Source: Tritrichomonas musculus
Lineage: Eukaryota > Parabasalia > Tritrichomonadida > Tritrichomonadidae
Direction: 5' to 3'
Assembly: GCA_039105265.1 (NCBI GenBank)
Contig: JAPFFF010000316.1
Location: 1 to 26,714, forward strand
DNA: 26,714 nt
The translations under genes were made by a program, and so were the position numbers. The notes below the pieces were generated by a model, which was given only the letters and a program-made list of their open reading frames with translations, was not told the DNA's origin and ran no database searches. Position 1 is the first letter of the stretch; each line of letters begins with the position of its first letter. This document shows positions 1 through 9,814 of the stretch, piece by piece.

Positions 1-1
1 A

Positions 2-1354
2 TTGACGTTATTCAATACGCTTTCGAATCTTGATTCGGAAGTTTTAATCAAGGATCCATTTCCTTGCCAATTACAATTTACTTCAGATGCATTTTATTCA
101 GCAATTAAAAACAATTACACGTTCATTATTAATATTAAATGTCGTTTTAAAATGATCAATATTTTCCCAACTCAATATGATTCTGCAACTTTATTTATGA
201 GAAATGATAAAAAAGGAGATCGAAATTTAACTTCACATTTCACTTCAAAAGATATTAATATCAATGCTTTTCAAATTGTTGCTTTTTTAAATGAAAGTGG
301 AAAATGGAATTTTGATCATCTTGAACTTAGAAAAGGCTCACTAACATTCAACTGGCAAATTGAAACTGGCTATTGTGTTTATGTTGATGAATATGAAAAA
401 CCAGAAGTCAATGTAACATTTCCTTCATTAATTGGTTTTGGTCAGCTTCTTCCCATAATTTTTTCTGTAGACTTTCCAACTCTTGAAAAAAATGCTTCTT
501 TCAAATTAGCATTTGATTCACCTTCATTGATCATTCCAGACCAGCATGGAAATGCAGAAATTCATCATCTTTCATCATCCTTAAATTCAGATACTAATGC
601 AACATTCAACGTAACTGAATCTGTTCTTAGTTTTAATATTTCTATTGATCGATCTGATTTTAATTGTGATAGCAGATTCATTGCAAGAATCAATTGCAAA
701 CAAAAAAATAATATAGATTCTGCAAATCTTCACGTTATTACTGCCATTTCTGAAATCAAATATAAATTCATTTTCAGAGTTGTTTTCACATTTCCAATTG
801 AATGCAGCTTGCGCTTTATTTCAGAAAAATTTGCTCACATTTGTTTACGTAATACAGCCAGTGTTCCTTTTATTATTGAGAGCGCTGAAATGTTGCCAAG
901 CACTTGGGGAAAGCAAGTTATTAATGCTGGTGAAGAACTATTTTTGATTGGCCAACGAAGTTATGATAACGATCTTTTGAAAATTTTTGTTAGAGATGAG
1001 AAAGGATCATCTATTGCTATGTCATGGGATATAAATGAAAAAATGATGCGTCCAATAATTGAAGCTGAAATAAAAGGAACTCCAATATGTGGAAGGCTAT
1101 ATAAGATTAAACTTCTTGGGCTTCCTAGAGGTAAATTTCATGTTGAAAATACAAAGGATATTGTCATTTCTGGATTTACAACAATCGAACAATTTAATGG
1201 TGGGAATTTAGTTTTTTCCATTATTCCACTCAAATCAGGGTTATTAAAACTTCCTTTTATATCGTTAAATCATGTTTCCCATGTTATTCATCAAGAGTAT
1301 ATTAATGTTATTCAACCAAAGGCGACTTTATTGTCTCCTTTTGTTAATTTATAA
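2..1354 (+). CDS. TRAPP subunit (TRAPPC10/TRAPPC11-like), C-terminal part, truncated at the window edge
   Basis: This is an open frame of 450 codons running in from the left edge, so the true start lies outside; the first codon seen is TTG and is not taken as the start. The protein is rich in beta-strand-like stretches and has no obvious membrane segment. Its last ~100 residues (348-450) resemble the C-terminal gryzun-like beta-sandwich of TRAPPC10/TRAPPC11: an opening P-I-x-E segment, a central V-x-S-G-F segment, then IPLKSGLLKLPFISLN at 408-423, matching the family pattern of a hydrophobic 'PL.AG...LP...L' strand near the end. TRAPP complexes tether vesicles and act on Rab GTPases at the Golgi. 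The identity rests on remembered family resemblance, not a search; another adaptor-like beta-sandwich protein is possible. The stop TAA at 1352-1354 is followed by A, giving TAAA, which in Trichomonas vaginalis doubles as the polyadenylation signal. Base composition is clearly less AT-rich than the flanking DNA. Confidence 0.6.
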   Translation: MTLFNTLSNLDSEVLIKDPFPCQLQFTSDAFYSAIKNNYTFIINIKCRFKMINIFPTQYDSATLFMRNDKKGDRNLTSHFTSKDININAFQIVAFLNESGKWNFDHLELRKGSLTFNWQIETGYCVYVDEYEKPEVNVTFPSLIGFGQLLPIIFSVDFPTLEKNASFKLAFDSPSLIIPDQHGNAEIHHLSSSLNSDTNATFNVTESVLSFNISIDRSDFNCDSRFIARINCKQKNNIDSANLHVITAISEIKYKFIFRVVFTFPIECSLRFISEKFAHICLRNTASVPFIIESAEMLPSTWGKQVINAGEELFLIGQRSYDNDLLKIFVRDEKGSSIAMSWDINEKMMRPIIEAEIKGTPICGRLYKIKLLGLPRGKFHVENTKDIVISGFTTIEQFNGGNLVFSIIPLKSGLLKLPFISLNHVSHVIHQEYINVIQPKATLLSPFVNL

Positions 1355-3189
1355 ATTATAGTGTTTGTTTGCATAAAAAAAGAATTTAAATAAAATTTTT
1401 TATGTATTGATTCTCTCTAAAAATGAGCAAGTAGTCATTTTATTTTTGAATGTTAATGGAGAGCAAGACTATTTTATAATTCATTTATTTTCTCATTTTT
1501 TCAAATACATAATTGCCAAATTAAGCTGGTAAATTTTCACAGAAAAGTACTCAAGATAAACTTTGAGATATCTCGAAGACTAATCTATAGGTTAAGAAAA
1601 TCTGTTTAAAAGAGATTCAAATTTGTTTTGAAAACATTTGTGTATTTATTTGGTTAATTTTGATTTTCATTTTTTAAAAAAGGTCGTTCAGAAGTGTCGA
1701 ATTTATAACAAATATGATTATAATTAATATATTTTATTTAATGACATATAATAAAGTTAAATTATTAATTATGATATATTTAATGCGATAGAAAACAAGA
1801 TATTACTATAAAAAAATAATTATTTTTGAATTCAAATGCTGATCGTAATAGGCAAATTTTTAACTTTGAATAATTTGGTTAAAACTTTTCTATAAAAATC
1901 ATTTTATTAATCATTTATATCATAAAAGTATCATATATTTGCTTTTTGGTTGGTATAAATTGGAATTTGTTGCCTAATAATGTTGGACTTGGCTAATGTA
2001 TATTAAATTAGATATGTAATTTTTTTGATGATTTGATGAAATGAAGCTCCAAAACATAAAATAACCTGTTGATTATTGATAATTATCATTAGGAATTTAT
2101 ATTTCTAAAAAAATAAACTTAAATAAGTAAATCATATTTCTGTTACGAAAAATGTAGCGCACCAAATTCAATGAAATTTAGCCATTAGAAAATACATATA
2201 TGATAACGATGATTTTATCAATATTTCAAAAATTTGTTATGAAATTGGAGAGAAAAGACGGATTTGAAATTGAGAGGAAATTTTGTAAAGTTCTCAATTC
2301 TGATATTAAAAAACATAAATTTCTCATTTAAAATAATAATTATAATAAATCTAATAGATTAAAATTTTTATTATATTTGTGCTTAATAAAAATTCAAACT
2401 ATAAATTTAAAATATTCAAAATCAATCGTTTTTCGAAATCAAAATTTTGAAAAAATTATAAACGGTTTAGTGTCTACCGTTCTGGTCGTTCAACTGAATT
2501 TTTACAGTAAAACTCAATGATTGGTTTGTTTATACTAATTATATTTTTTTATTATAATAATAATCAGTTTTATAAATATTTTCATCGTACAAAATTCAAA
2601 TTAAAATAAAAACTAAAAGGATATAAGTATATATTTAATTTTCTTCAGAAAATAAATTTGAGTATTTTATCTCAATTTATTTTAATTATTTTTGATAAGA
2701 ATTTTATAACATTTTATTAAAATTTAGAATAGCTATAACTTTTTATATAATTTATTCTAGTCATTAATTCTTTTGATATCTTTTTATATGCTTTTAAAAC
2801 ATTAAGTTTTATAAAAAAATAGTTATTACTATTGAAAAAAATTTCTTTTTTTAGCTAAAAATGTTGAAAAATTGAATTTGTTGAATTATTAAATGATGAT
2901 TTTAAAAAAATTGGACGTTACAGGAGTCCAATGAAGAATATAATTTTATTTATATGCATTTACTTTCTAATATATTTGAATTTCATTCCAAATCAAATGT
3001 CAGTTTTTTCTAAAAATGAAGTTTTAGTTGATTGGTTTCATAAATATAAAAAGTCTAATATTTCAGTTACTGAAGGATTTCGTCAAAAGTAAAATATTAT
3101 TTGTATAACACATAGTATACCCATTCAAATGGCATCTATATTTTTTAAATGATACAAATATATAAGAAATCGATATATATTGAATATTA
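1355..3189. other. AT-rich intergenic DNA with no recognisable gene
   Basis: No open frame of convincing length or coding-like composition is present on either strand. The stretch is dominated by A/T runs. The only structure noted is a short inverted repeat at 2911-2931 (TTGGAC ... GTCCAA), and the 9-mer GGTCGTTCA occurs twice (around 1682 and 2487). It probably holds the 3' flank of the TRAPP-like gene and possibly decayed repeats. Confidence 0.6.
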
Positions 3190-3245
3190 GAGGGTTTTCC
3201 AAAAAAAAAAAGCTTGCTCAAAAATAACCTTTTTTCCGAAAACTC
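3190..3245 (+). repeat. Left terminal inverted repeat of the Tc1-like element
   Basis: It starts GAGGGTTTTCC after a TA, followed by eleven A, and ends CCGAAAACTC. It pairs with 9815-9870. A TTTTCCGAAAA-like word recurs just inside (inverted around 3290 and 3306), as would be expected of repeated transposase-binding sites; that role is inferred. Confidence 0.8.
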
Positions 3246-3347
3246 AACAATAATAAGAAATTCTTTTTTTTCCAAAAACAGGCTGGTTTTCGGAAAATGT
3301 TTTTTTTCGGAAAATCCAATTTTTATGAGAATTTTTTTTTTTTTCAT

Positions 3348-3375
3348 AAAAGCATGAGTAGCTACTCATGCTTTT
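3348..3375. repeat. 28-bp perfect palindrome
   Basis: The two 14-nt arms meet without a loop at 3361/3362; the centre is GAGTAGCTACTC and the outer arms are AAAAGCATG and its complement. It could extrude as a cruciform or form a hairpin in RNA. It is the first of three palindromes within 165 bp (see also 3450-3473 and 3491-3510). Confidence 0.85.
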
Positions 3376-3449
3376 TTTTAAAAAATGTTATTTTATTTAT
3401 CTACTATGTATTTTTTTCTACTGTTTATATATGATTGTGTTGTTATATA

Positions 3450-3473
3450 ATTATTCAATATATATTGAATAAT
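3450..3473. repeat. 24-bp perfect AT-rich palindrome
   Basis: The centre is CAATATATATTG, extended perfectly to ATTATT and AATAAT on the two sides. It is AT-only apart from one C-G pair per arm. Its function is unknown. Confidence 0.8.
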
Positions 3474-3673
3474 AATCAAAAAATAATGTATACCCACATA
3501 TGTGCGGGTAGCTATAAATATTCTGTAATATGTTTTCATATTCTAATATAATTATAAAACACACAATAAATAAATATATATAACAAAAAAATAGATTATT
3601 GCTGAATATTTATAACGATATTTATTATTTATTTTATACTCTAAATTGACTTTAAAATGATCGTTTTCTTATC

Positions 3674-3730
3674 AAAAAAAAATAAAAAATAAAAAAAAAA
3701 TAAAAAAATAATAATAAAAATAAAAAAATA
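3674..3730. repeat. A-rich low-complexity tract
   Basis: This stretch consists almost only of A with single T interruptions, grouped as A(5-10)T. It is a simple low-complexity sequence with no further signal. Confidence 0.7.
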
Positions 3731-3869
3731 TACATATAGTAATTATTAATTTATTTAGTATGTGATTAAAAAGAAAAAAAAATAATTTTTTTTTTGTTTT
3801 TGTAATAAATATGCCATGCTTCAATTTTTGAACATTTGAGCCTTTATACTATATGTTATGATGAATTAA

Positions 3870-4136
3870 TTATCTACACCTTTGTGAAATGCTATTTAAA
3901 TCTATCGTTTTGTCATTTTCAATATCCCATTTTTCGCTAAAACAGGACCCCCCTGGATGGGACCTACCAGAAACAGGAATTTCATTTTTATCGTATTTTT
4001 CCAAAATATTTTTTGATACCTGTGATTTGGCAAGTTCATGAACACATTGATTCAATGAATCGAAACCTCTACATCTTTTCGTGCATTGAATTTCATTATA
4101 CCTTGAAATATTTGGATTAAAGCCTGCTTTGCTCAT
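3870..4136 (-). CDS. Small unrecognised open frame inside the hAT-like element
   Basis: This is an ATG-started frame of 88 codons ending in TAA. I do not recognise the protein. It is hydrophilic, with several cysteines early on (residues 18-31) and a Gly/Ser/Pro-containing stretch near 55-66 (VSGRSHPGGSCFS). It stands out because its base composition is visibly less AT-rich than the surrounding DNA, which is what a real or recently real coding exon would show here. It lies inside a transposable element, so it could be the remnant of a transposase or of captured sequence, or it may be chance. No membrane segment or signal peptide is visible. Confidence 0.3.
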   Translation of the reverse strand: MSKAGFNPNISRYNEIQCTKRCRGFDSLNQCVHELAKSQVSKNILEKYDKNEIPVSGRSHPGGSCFSEKWDIENDKTIDLNSISQRCR

Positions 4137-4349
4137 TTGGATTTAAGTTAATAAAAAAAAAAGGCATGTTTTCTTCCCTTTATAAATTATCATTTTTTCA
4201 ATATATATTTAAGTCAAAGGAGGTAATATGTTAATTTCAAATATAATATATAATATAAAACATAATTGTTATGTTATTAATATGAAAAATAAGCTAATTA
4301 TTAAAATATTATAACTATTTGATATAAAATCTCTTATTTCAAAAATTGA

Positions 4350-4533
4350 AATAACAAAAGTGTGGGTAAAAAAGAAAACACACGCAAAAAATAAAAACTG
4401 TAGAACGGATCACGTTCCAACTTTAATACTTAACGTTAAATATAATTTAAAAGATAAATATTTATTTGTTATTAATAAAAAATGTTAGATATTAAGATAT
4501 GATTAAAATATATGAAATTTTATACATATAATT
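4350..4533. repeat. First, diverged copy of a ~191-bp tandem repeat, cut by an insertion
   Basis: The copy carries the landmark AACGGATCACGTTCCAAC (around 4401) and continues with the same sequence as the copies at 5404-5940 up to ACATATAATT, where the 4534-5397 element breaks it. Its first ~45 bp align only loosely with the later copies, as expected for an edge copy of a tandem array. Confidence 0.75.
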
Positions 4534-5397
4534 TAAGCTTGTAAATTTGGTGAAATAAACGTTTTTTGGGTTTTAAAAATCACCAAATGTAACCATATTA
4601 TTGTCAAATAAATTTTATTAATATTTATTATTGTCATAAACCATTGAATTATTTGAAAGAGGAATTAAATGAGTTTTATCAAAAGTCATATTAATAATCG
4701 ATAAGATTTTCTCAGTAAAAAAATGTTATTTTTTGAATATTACAAAATAATTGTATGATTTGTATAATATATCATATAAAATAATAATAAAAAGCTCATT
4801 TATATTGACGATGAAAAGCCAAATAACCGATTTCACCAAAAGCCCAGGTCTTGGGCTTTTGGCGACAGTATTCAATTTTGAATAGTTTACATATATTTTG
4901 GAGATCACCAAAACGGTTTTTTTGGCGATGGTGATTTGTAAAGCTTTCAAAATATCATATATAAAATAAAAAAAAAAAATAAGATATAAATATATAAAAA
5001 AATCAATAATAGCATTTTTTCAATTGAAAATAATTTTTTTTCATTTATATTTTAAATATATACCGATATAAAATGTATTTAAAATATTAATAGTATTTAT
5101 ATTTTTATGAATATATATAGCCGAATAATAAATAATTCATTGAAATAATGCATTGAAATATTAATAGTATTTATATTTTTATGAATATATATAGCCGAGT
5201 AATTAAATAAATTCATTGAATTTATTGAATGTTGATTCGTAAATTGAATTATTATTTAATCAAATATCATTTAATCATTTTATTTAATAATTCATAAGAA
5301 ATAACTTTTTAAAAGATTTATTAAAATCGCCAAAAGACCAGAAAGAATCACCAAGACCAGGTCTTTTTTTTACATTTGGGTATATTTTACAAGCTTA
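4534..5397. mobile_element. 864-bp MITE-like element inserted in the ~191-bp tandem array
   Basis: The ends are short inverted repeats, TAAGCTTGTAAA at 4534 and TTTACAAGCTTA ending at 5397. TATAATT (7 bp) or ATATAATT (8 bp, if the last A is shared) is repeated on both sides, 4527-4533 and 5398-5404. The uninterrupted tandem-repeat copies show the empty site (one ATATAATT), proving the insertion directly. There is no coding capacity. The interior has a hairpin at 4831-4861 (arms CCAAAAGCCCA), another around GACCAGGTC at 5354-5364, and a 74-bp internal duplication. A second copy begins at 26419. Confidence 0.82.
5082..5229. repeat. 74-bp internal duplication in the MITE-like element
   Basis: Two copies start with AAATATTAATAGTATT at 5082 and 5156. 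The first ~43 bp, through the word TATATAGCCGA, are identical, and the rest is diverged. The copy of the element at the right edge of the window has the same duplication, so it predates their dispersal. Confidence 0.8.
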
Positions 5398-5940
5398 TAT
5401 AATTAAATTAAAATAACAAAAAAGAAGGTGAAAATAAAGAATGTCCACAAAAACAAAAACTGTAGAATGGATCACGTTCCAACTTTAATACTTAACGTTA
5501 AATATAATTTAAAAGATAAATATTTATTTGTTATTAATAAAAAATGTTAGATATTAAGATATGATTAAAATATATGAAATTTTATACATATAATTAAATT
5601 AAAATAACAAAAAAGAAGGTGAAAATAAAGAATGTCCACAAAAACAAAAACTGTAGAATGGATCACGTTCCAACTTTAATACTTAACGTTAAATATAATT
5701 TAAAAGATAAATATTTATTTGTTATTATAATAAAAAATGTTAGATATTAAGATATGATTAAAATATATGAAATTTTATACATATAATTAAATTAAAATAA
5801 CAAAAAAGAAGGTGAAAATAAAGAATGTCCACAAAAACAAAAACTGTAGAATGGATCACGTTCCAACTTTTATATTTAATTTAAATAGAGATTTAAAATA
5901 TAAATATGCATTTGTTATCATAATAAAAAATGCTAAATAG
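5398..5940. repeat. ~191-bp tandem repeat array, copies 2-4
   Basis: The landmark ACTGTAGAATGGATCACG recurs at 5459, 5650 and 5843, giving periods of 191 and 193. Copies 2 and 3 are nearly identical. Copy 4 decays after about 60 bp past its landmark, so the array has clean centre copies and diverged edges. Together with 4350-4533 it makes four copies split by the inserted element. The unit contains AAAGAATGTCC but no sustained open frame. Confidence 0.85.
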
Positions 5941-6495
5941 TGAGATATTAATACAATTAATTTAAAAATTAAGAATTTAAAAATATTCTTATAAGATTGA
6001 AAAAAAATTAAGATAATTATTATTAAATATATAATTAATTATAATATTTATTTAATAATAAAATTTAATAAAATATATTAATAATATATTAACTTTTTAA
6101 ATTTATTTTTGCTCCAAAAATAATAGGATACAGATACTTATTATTAAATACATTGAAAAGTTTTAAAGATAAAAAAAAATAAAGTTATTGATATAGTTTT
6201 TTATTTTAACAAAAAATAAAAATGAATATAGTAACTATATCAAAATTAAATGCTATTATATGATTATTTATAAAGAAAAAATTATCTAATTTAAAGATAA
6301 AGAAACCAAAATTTTATTCTCAGAATTTTTTTCAATTAAAAAAAAAATATATATTATGACATGCATTTATATCTATATTATTCATCTATTTTCACATATT
6401 ATTATAAAGTAATTCAGTAATTTTACATTTTTAAAGATATTTTTTAATCATTAAAATAACGTATTTTGATCGTCTACCCGCACATATATACCCAC

Positions 6496-8459
6496 GAATC
6501 TCTACAAAAATTTTTATAAAGTTAACAAATTCAACACTCATCAAAAATTATATTAAATTATAAAAGATGGGAATCAGCTAAACATGTAGATTAGTTTCTG
6601 CCTTTCTATACGATATAATTATTTATAAGCATAAATTGCAGAATATATTTGATATAACATTATCATAATTGTAGATTGTATTTTTGGTATCTCAATTATT
6701 GCTAGTTTTTGTTTTATTGTAATGTCATAAATTTATTTACCACTTATATTTTTTTACTAATAAAATAATTTTTTTTGCATAAAATATCTCTTTTTTCGTT
6801 AAAATCCCATTTTTTTAGCAAAAAAGTTCGAGATAGGCAAAAAATAAAAATTTCGGAAAACAGACCAATTTTTGAAAAAAAAAGAATTTCCAGAGGTACG
6901 GGTACTAAAAATTTTTTTAGAAATTCTTTATATTAATATATTTTATTAAGTATATTCCATATTATATAAAAAATATTTAATGAAAGAGTTTTGCTCGTCA
7001 GGTGGAGTTTTATGAGTATTTTTATTAATTTTCGTAAACCATTGAAATTTATAAAAAAAATTCATCAAATATTTTTCATGTTTTTGCATAAAAAAAGTCA
7101 TAAAATATTAAATGCATCTTTATTATATGAAAATGTTTAATAAAAAAATTAATTCAATCGATCTTGTAATAATATCATTTTAAATTTCTATGAATTAAAT
7201 GATAAATGTGTAAAATGAAGAATGATTTTTGCATAATATAATATGATTTATCTTTTGAAACTTTTTCTACTCTTGAAAACATGAATTGCTAAAATCTGAT
7301 ATTAAATATTCTCAATGAAATCTTTTAAAAATGCCTTAAGATATGCGCTGATGATTTATTTATTTACCATAATTGGTTTAAATAAGAGATTGTTGGGAGA
7401 AATTAATGAATATGTTGTAATCTTTGTATTTTTATTATAAATTAAAACTAATTTATCTCAGTAAAAAAAGAATTTTCTTTGTTTTTAACCGAGCAATTTA
7501 AAAGATGACTGTTGGAATAATGCATATTTTAATATATAATTTATCAAAAAATATTTTGCATGCTTTAATTTCCTTCTTGAAAAAAAAAGCAATTAAAAAA
7601 AAATTCAATATGAACCGGAAATAGTCAAATATCCAACCGGAAATAGTCAAAAAGTTTTTGACATATTAAAAAAATCCTTGAAAAAGATTTATGCCAATTA
7701 TTTTTTTCATTCAAAAATTTAATTTTTTTAAAAAAAAATTAAAGGTTAAAACGCAGCTACGCCTGACGAGTCGTTTTTTATTTTCATATATTTATTGTGA
7801 TATATATTAATTATCCTATAAATTGATATATAGTTATCCCTTGAGAATTAAACAACCATTCCAAAAAATGAGTTGTAAAATACAATTTTTTATAAATTTT
7901 ATTTTTTTTCATGAAAAAAATTGTTTTATTTTATACAAATAATTATTAAATATTAATATTATATTTATTAGTTAAATATACGATAATTATGAATTAAAAA
8001 TATTTTTTCATTAAGATATTTATATATATTTAATGTTTTTTGGCCATTATGTAACTTCTTTCCCTTTGAACAAATAATCAAAACAATAAGTATTTCATAT
8101 AATACAATAAATGTTTAAAATAAACATATAATAAAATTATTGAGATATAAAATATTAAAGGAAATAAAAGCAAAATATTAAATAGACAAAATACGTTATT
8201 TTAGTCCCCGCACTTCTGAATTTCCCTCTCAATTATTTCATATATTTATCTTGTTAAAAAATGGCCCAAATGCTTTATAAAAAATTAATTTCTCACTTTT
8301 CAGTTTTATACTATAAGTATAAAGAAAAGAAAAATAAATTAAAAAAAATAAAAGTTAGATAAAAATAAAAAAAAAAATTTATGAAGCTGAAAATTAAAAA
8401 TTTACCCATATCTCTGAAAAATGTTATCAAAAAGTTCGATAATAAAGAAAATATGATCG
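6496..8459. other. AT-rich noncoding DNA within the Tc1-like element
   Basis: No convincing gene is seen. Around 6849-6888 there is a diverged inverted copy of the Tc1 subterminal sequence at 3253-3295 (shared CGGAAAAC and AAAAGAATTTC words), possibly an older end of the same family. Two 17-bp direct copies of AACCGGAAATAGTCAAA lie at 7613 and 7635 (spacing 22). The words CTCGTCAGG near 6994 and its complement near 7762 form a weak inverted pair. Confidence 0.5.
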
Positions 8460-9545
8460 TCATAATTCAATAATTGAATACAATCCATTAACTGAATTTC
8501 TAATTGAGTACAATTGAGTGCGATATTGATCGTGGATCTCTTTCACTTCAGACCAATGTCCATTTAAGCTATCGCCATTTATTCTGTAGCATTCAATAAC
8601 TCTTGCTAAAAAGCTTGAATAGTAATTGTGGATCAATTGATTTGGAATTGAATTCCAAGAAATTTCTAATGCATGAAAAAGTGCATCTTTGGAAAAATAT
8701 TTAATTGAAGGAATGTCATTTTTTAAGTAATTCCATACATGCTCTATGCATGAAAGATCGGGCGATACGGCTGGCCAAGTTATTTTTGCAGGAACAATAT
8801 TTGAAAGGAAATTCTTTGTATATTTGGCCCGGTGAGGAGGAGCATTGTCCTCCTGCCAGACCCAATTTCTTCCAAAATGAAAGTTTAAATCAGTAAAAAC
8901 ACCGTTTGAAAATAATGATCTGCAATAATATTCCGCATTTACTTTCTGAGAAAAATTGAGTAGCTTTGTTCGATATCCGAGGGGTCCAATTCCTCCCCAA
9001 ATCATAACCGATGTGGGGTGCAATTCTCTTTCGTAGTATGATTCGGGAGGATGGAACCCTCGGATTCGCCATATACCATCTCTTTTTGAATAATTTTGAA
9101 CGAATGATTCATCTGTAAAAATGATTTTGGGTAAATTTTTATAGTTGAATTGCATAAAATAACTGCAAAAATTGATACGGTTTATTTTTTGATCAGGTTT
9201 TAATCCAGTTATTGGAGTTTTTTCATAATAATTGATGTTATTTTGAATCAAAATTTTGCGAGCTGTACTTTCAGGAATGTCAAAATCTTTTGAAATATTT
9301 GAAAGTTTTTGTAAACCATCGGATTGGATTGATCCTATAACTCCGTTTTCAATATCCCTAGTAATTTCAGGAGGGCGTCCTAATCGTGGAAAAAGTGTTC
9401 CATTTTTGCAATAGGAATCATAGAAAGATTTGCATGTTGAAAAAGGACGATCGATAATTGAACCAATAAGTTTCCATTGATGACCATATTCATGAACCAA
9501 TTCGATTATTCGTATTTTTTCTTGCTCTGTTAAAGCTCTTCTCAT
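8460..9545 (-). CDS. Tc1-like transposase, DD34E, intact
   Basis: The protein is 361 residues from the first ATG (MRRALTEQEKIR); the frame stays open nine codons further upstream, to a TTG at 9572, but without an ATG. Numbered from the ATG, residues ~2-50 form a homeodomain-like helix-turn-helix, followed by a GRPP linker (~56-59) and a second helix-turn-helix (~62-106), the bipartite DNA-binding layout of Tc1 enzymes. The catalytic triad is complete: D145 in FTDES, D233 in QEDNAPPH and E268 in SPDLSCIEHVW, with 34 residues between the last two, the Tc1-type DD34E spacing rather than the mariner DD34D. The enzyme would cut at the GAGGGTTTTCC ends and insert at TA. Length matches the family (about 340-360), with no internal stop. 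It is transcribed from near the right end toward the centre. The intact frame suggests recent activity. Confidence 0.95.
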   Translation of the reverse strand: MRRALTEQEKIRIIELVHEYGHQWKLIGSIIDRPFSTCKSFYDSYCKNGTLFPRLGRPPEITRDIENGVIGSIQSDGLQKLSNISKDFDIPESTARKILIQNNINYYEKTPITGLKPDQKINRINFCSYFMQFNYKNLPKIIFTDESFVQNYSKRDGIWRIRGFHPPESYYERELHPTSVMIWGGIGPLGYRTKLLNFSQKVNAEYYCRSLFSNGVFTDLNFHFGRNWVWQEDNAPPHRAKYTKNFLSNIVPAKITWPAVSPDLSCIEHVWNYLKNDIPSIKYFSKDALFHALEISWNSIPNQLIHNYYSSFLARVIECYRINGDSLNGHWSEVKEIHDQYRTQLYSIRNSVNGLYSIIEL

Positions 9546-9814
9546 ATCAAAAATAGCATTCAAAAATTTCAATAAATTTCGGGTTTTTTCATGGAAAAAA
9601 AAATTGAATGAATTTGTTTCAATTATTTTCTATTTCTATCAAAATTTTAAGAAAGCGATATCAAACTATTTTGATAAAACACATTTAAAAAAATTATGAA
9701 AATTTATTCAAAAAAAATTTCGGATATAAATTTGATAAAAAAATAAAATAAAAAAGCGGTTATCTTATCAAAATTGAAAAGAACGAACATTAAAAAATTA
9801 AGTTTATTATCATC

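Larger units (their letters stand above)
3498..6487. mobile_element. Non-autonomous DNA element with 14-bp inverted ends and 8-bp target duplication (hAT-like signature)
   Basis: The left end ATATGTGCGGGTAG (3498-3511) is the exact reverse complement of the right end CTACCCGCACATAT (6474-6487). The same octamer ATACCCAC abuts both sides (3490-3497 and 6488-6495), which is the hallmark of a target-site duplication. An 8-bp duplication with short inverted ends is typical of hAT elements, though other superfamilies also make 8-bp duplications. No transposase is recognisable inside: the interior holds a small unknown frame (3870-4136), a ~191-bp tandem array, and a further inserted element (4534-5397). 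It lies inside the apparent Tc1-like element and so inserted after it. Confidence 0.78.

Noticed and set aside
3063-3347. 94-codon minus-strand frame
   Set aside because: It is built from poly-A/T runs within the Tc1 inverted repeat and subterminal repeats; its composition is not coding-like.
3491-3510. Telomere-like TACCC/GGGTA words
   Set aside because: They are not tandemly repeated and are explained by the end and target duplication of the 3-kb element.
4726-4950. 74-codon minus-strand frame in the MITE-like element
   Set aside because: It runs through the hairpin and AT-rich filler of a noncoding element, without a supporting motif.
6994-7770. CTCGTCAGG inverted pair as a ~780-bp element
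   Set aside because: Only about nine bases match perfectly, and there is no flanking direct repeat.
6452-8203. 17-bp inverted pair TAAAATAACGTATTTTG (6452-6468) and its complement (8187-8203) as element ends
   Set aside because: The word is nearly palindromic and AT-rich, the left copy lies inside the 3-kb element, and no target duplication is visible. A nearby CCGCAC suggests the second site may be a decayed relative of the 3-kb element's right end.
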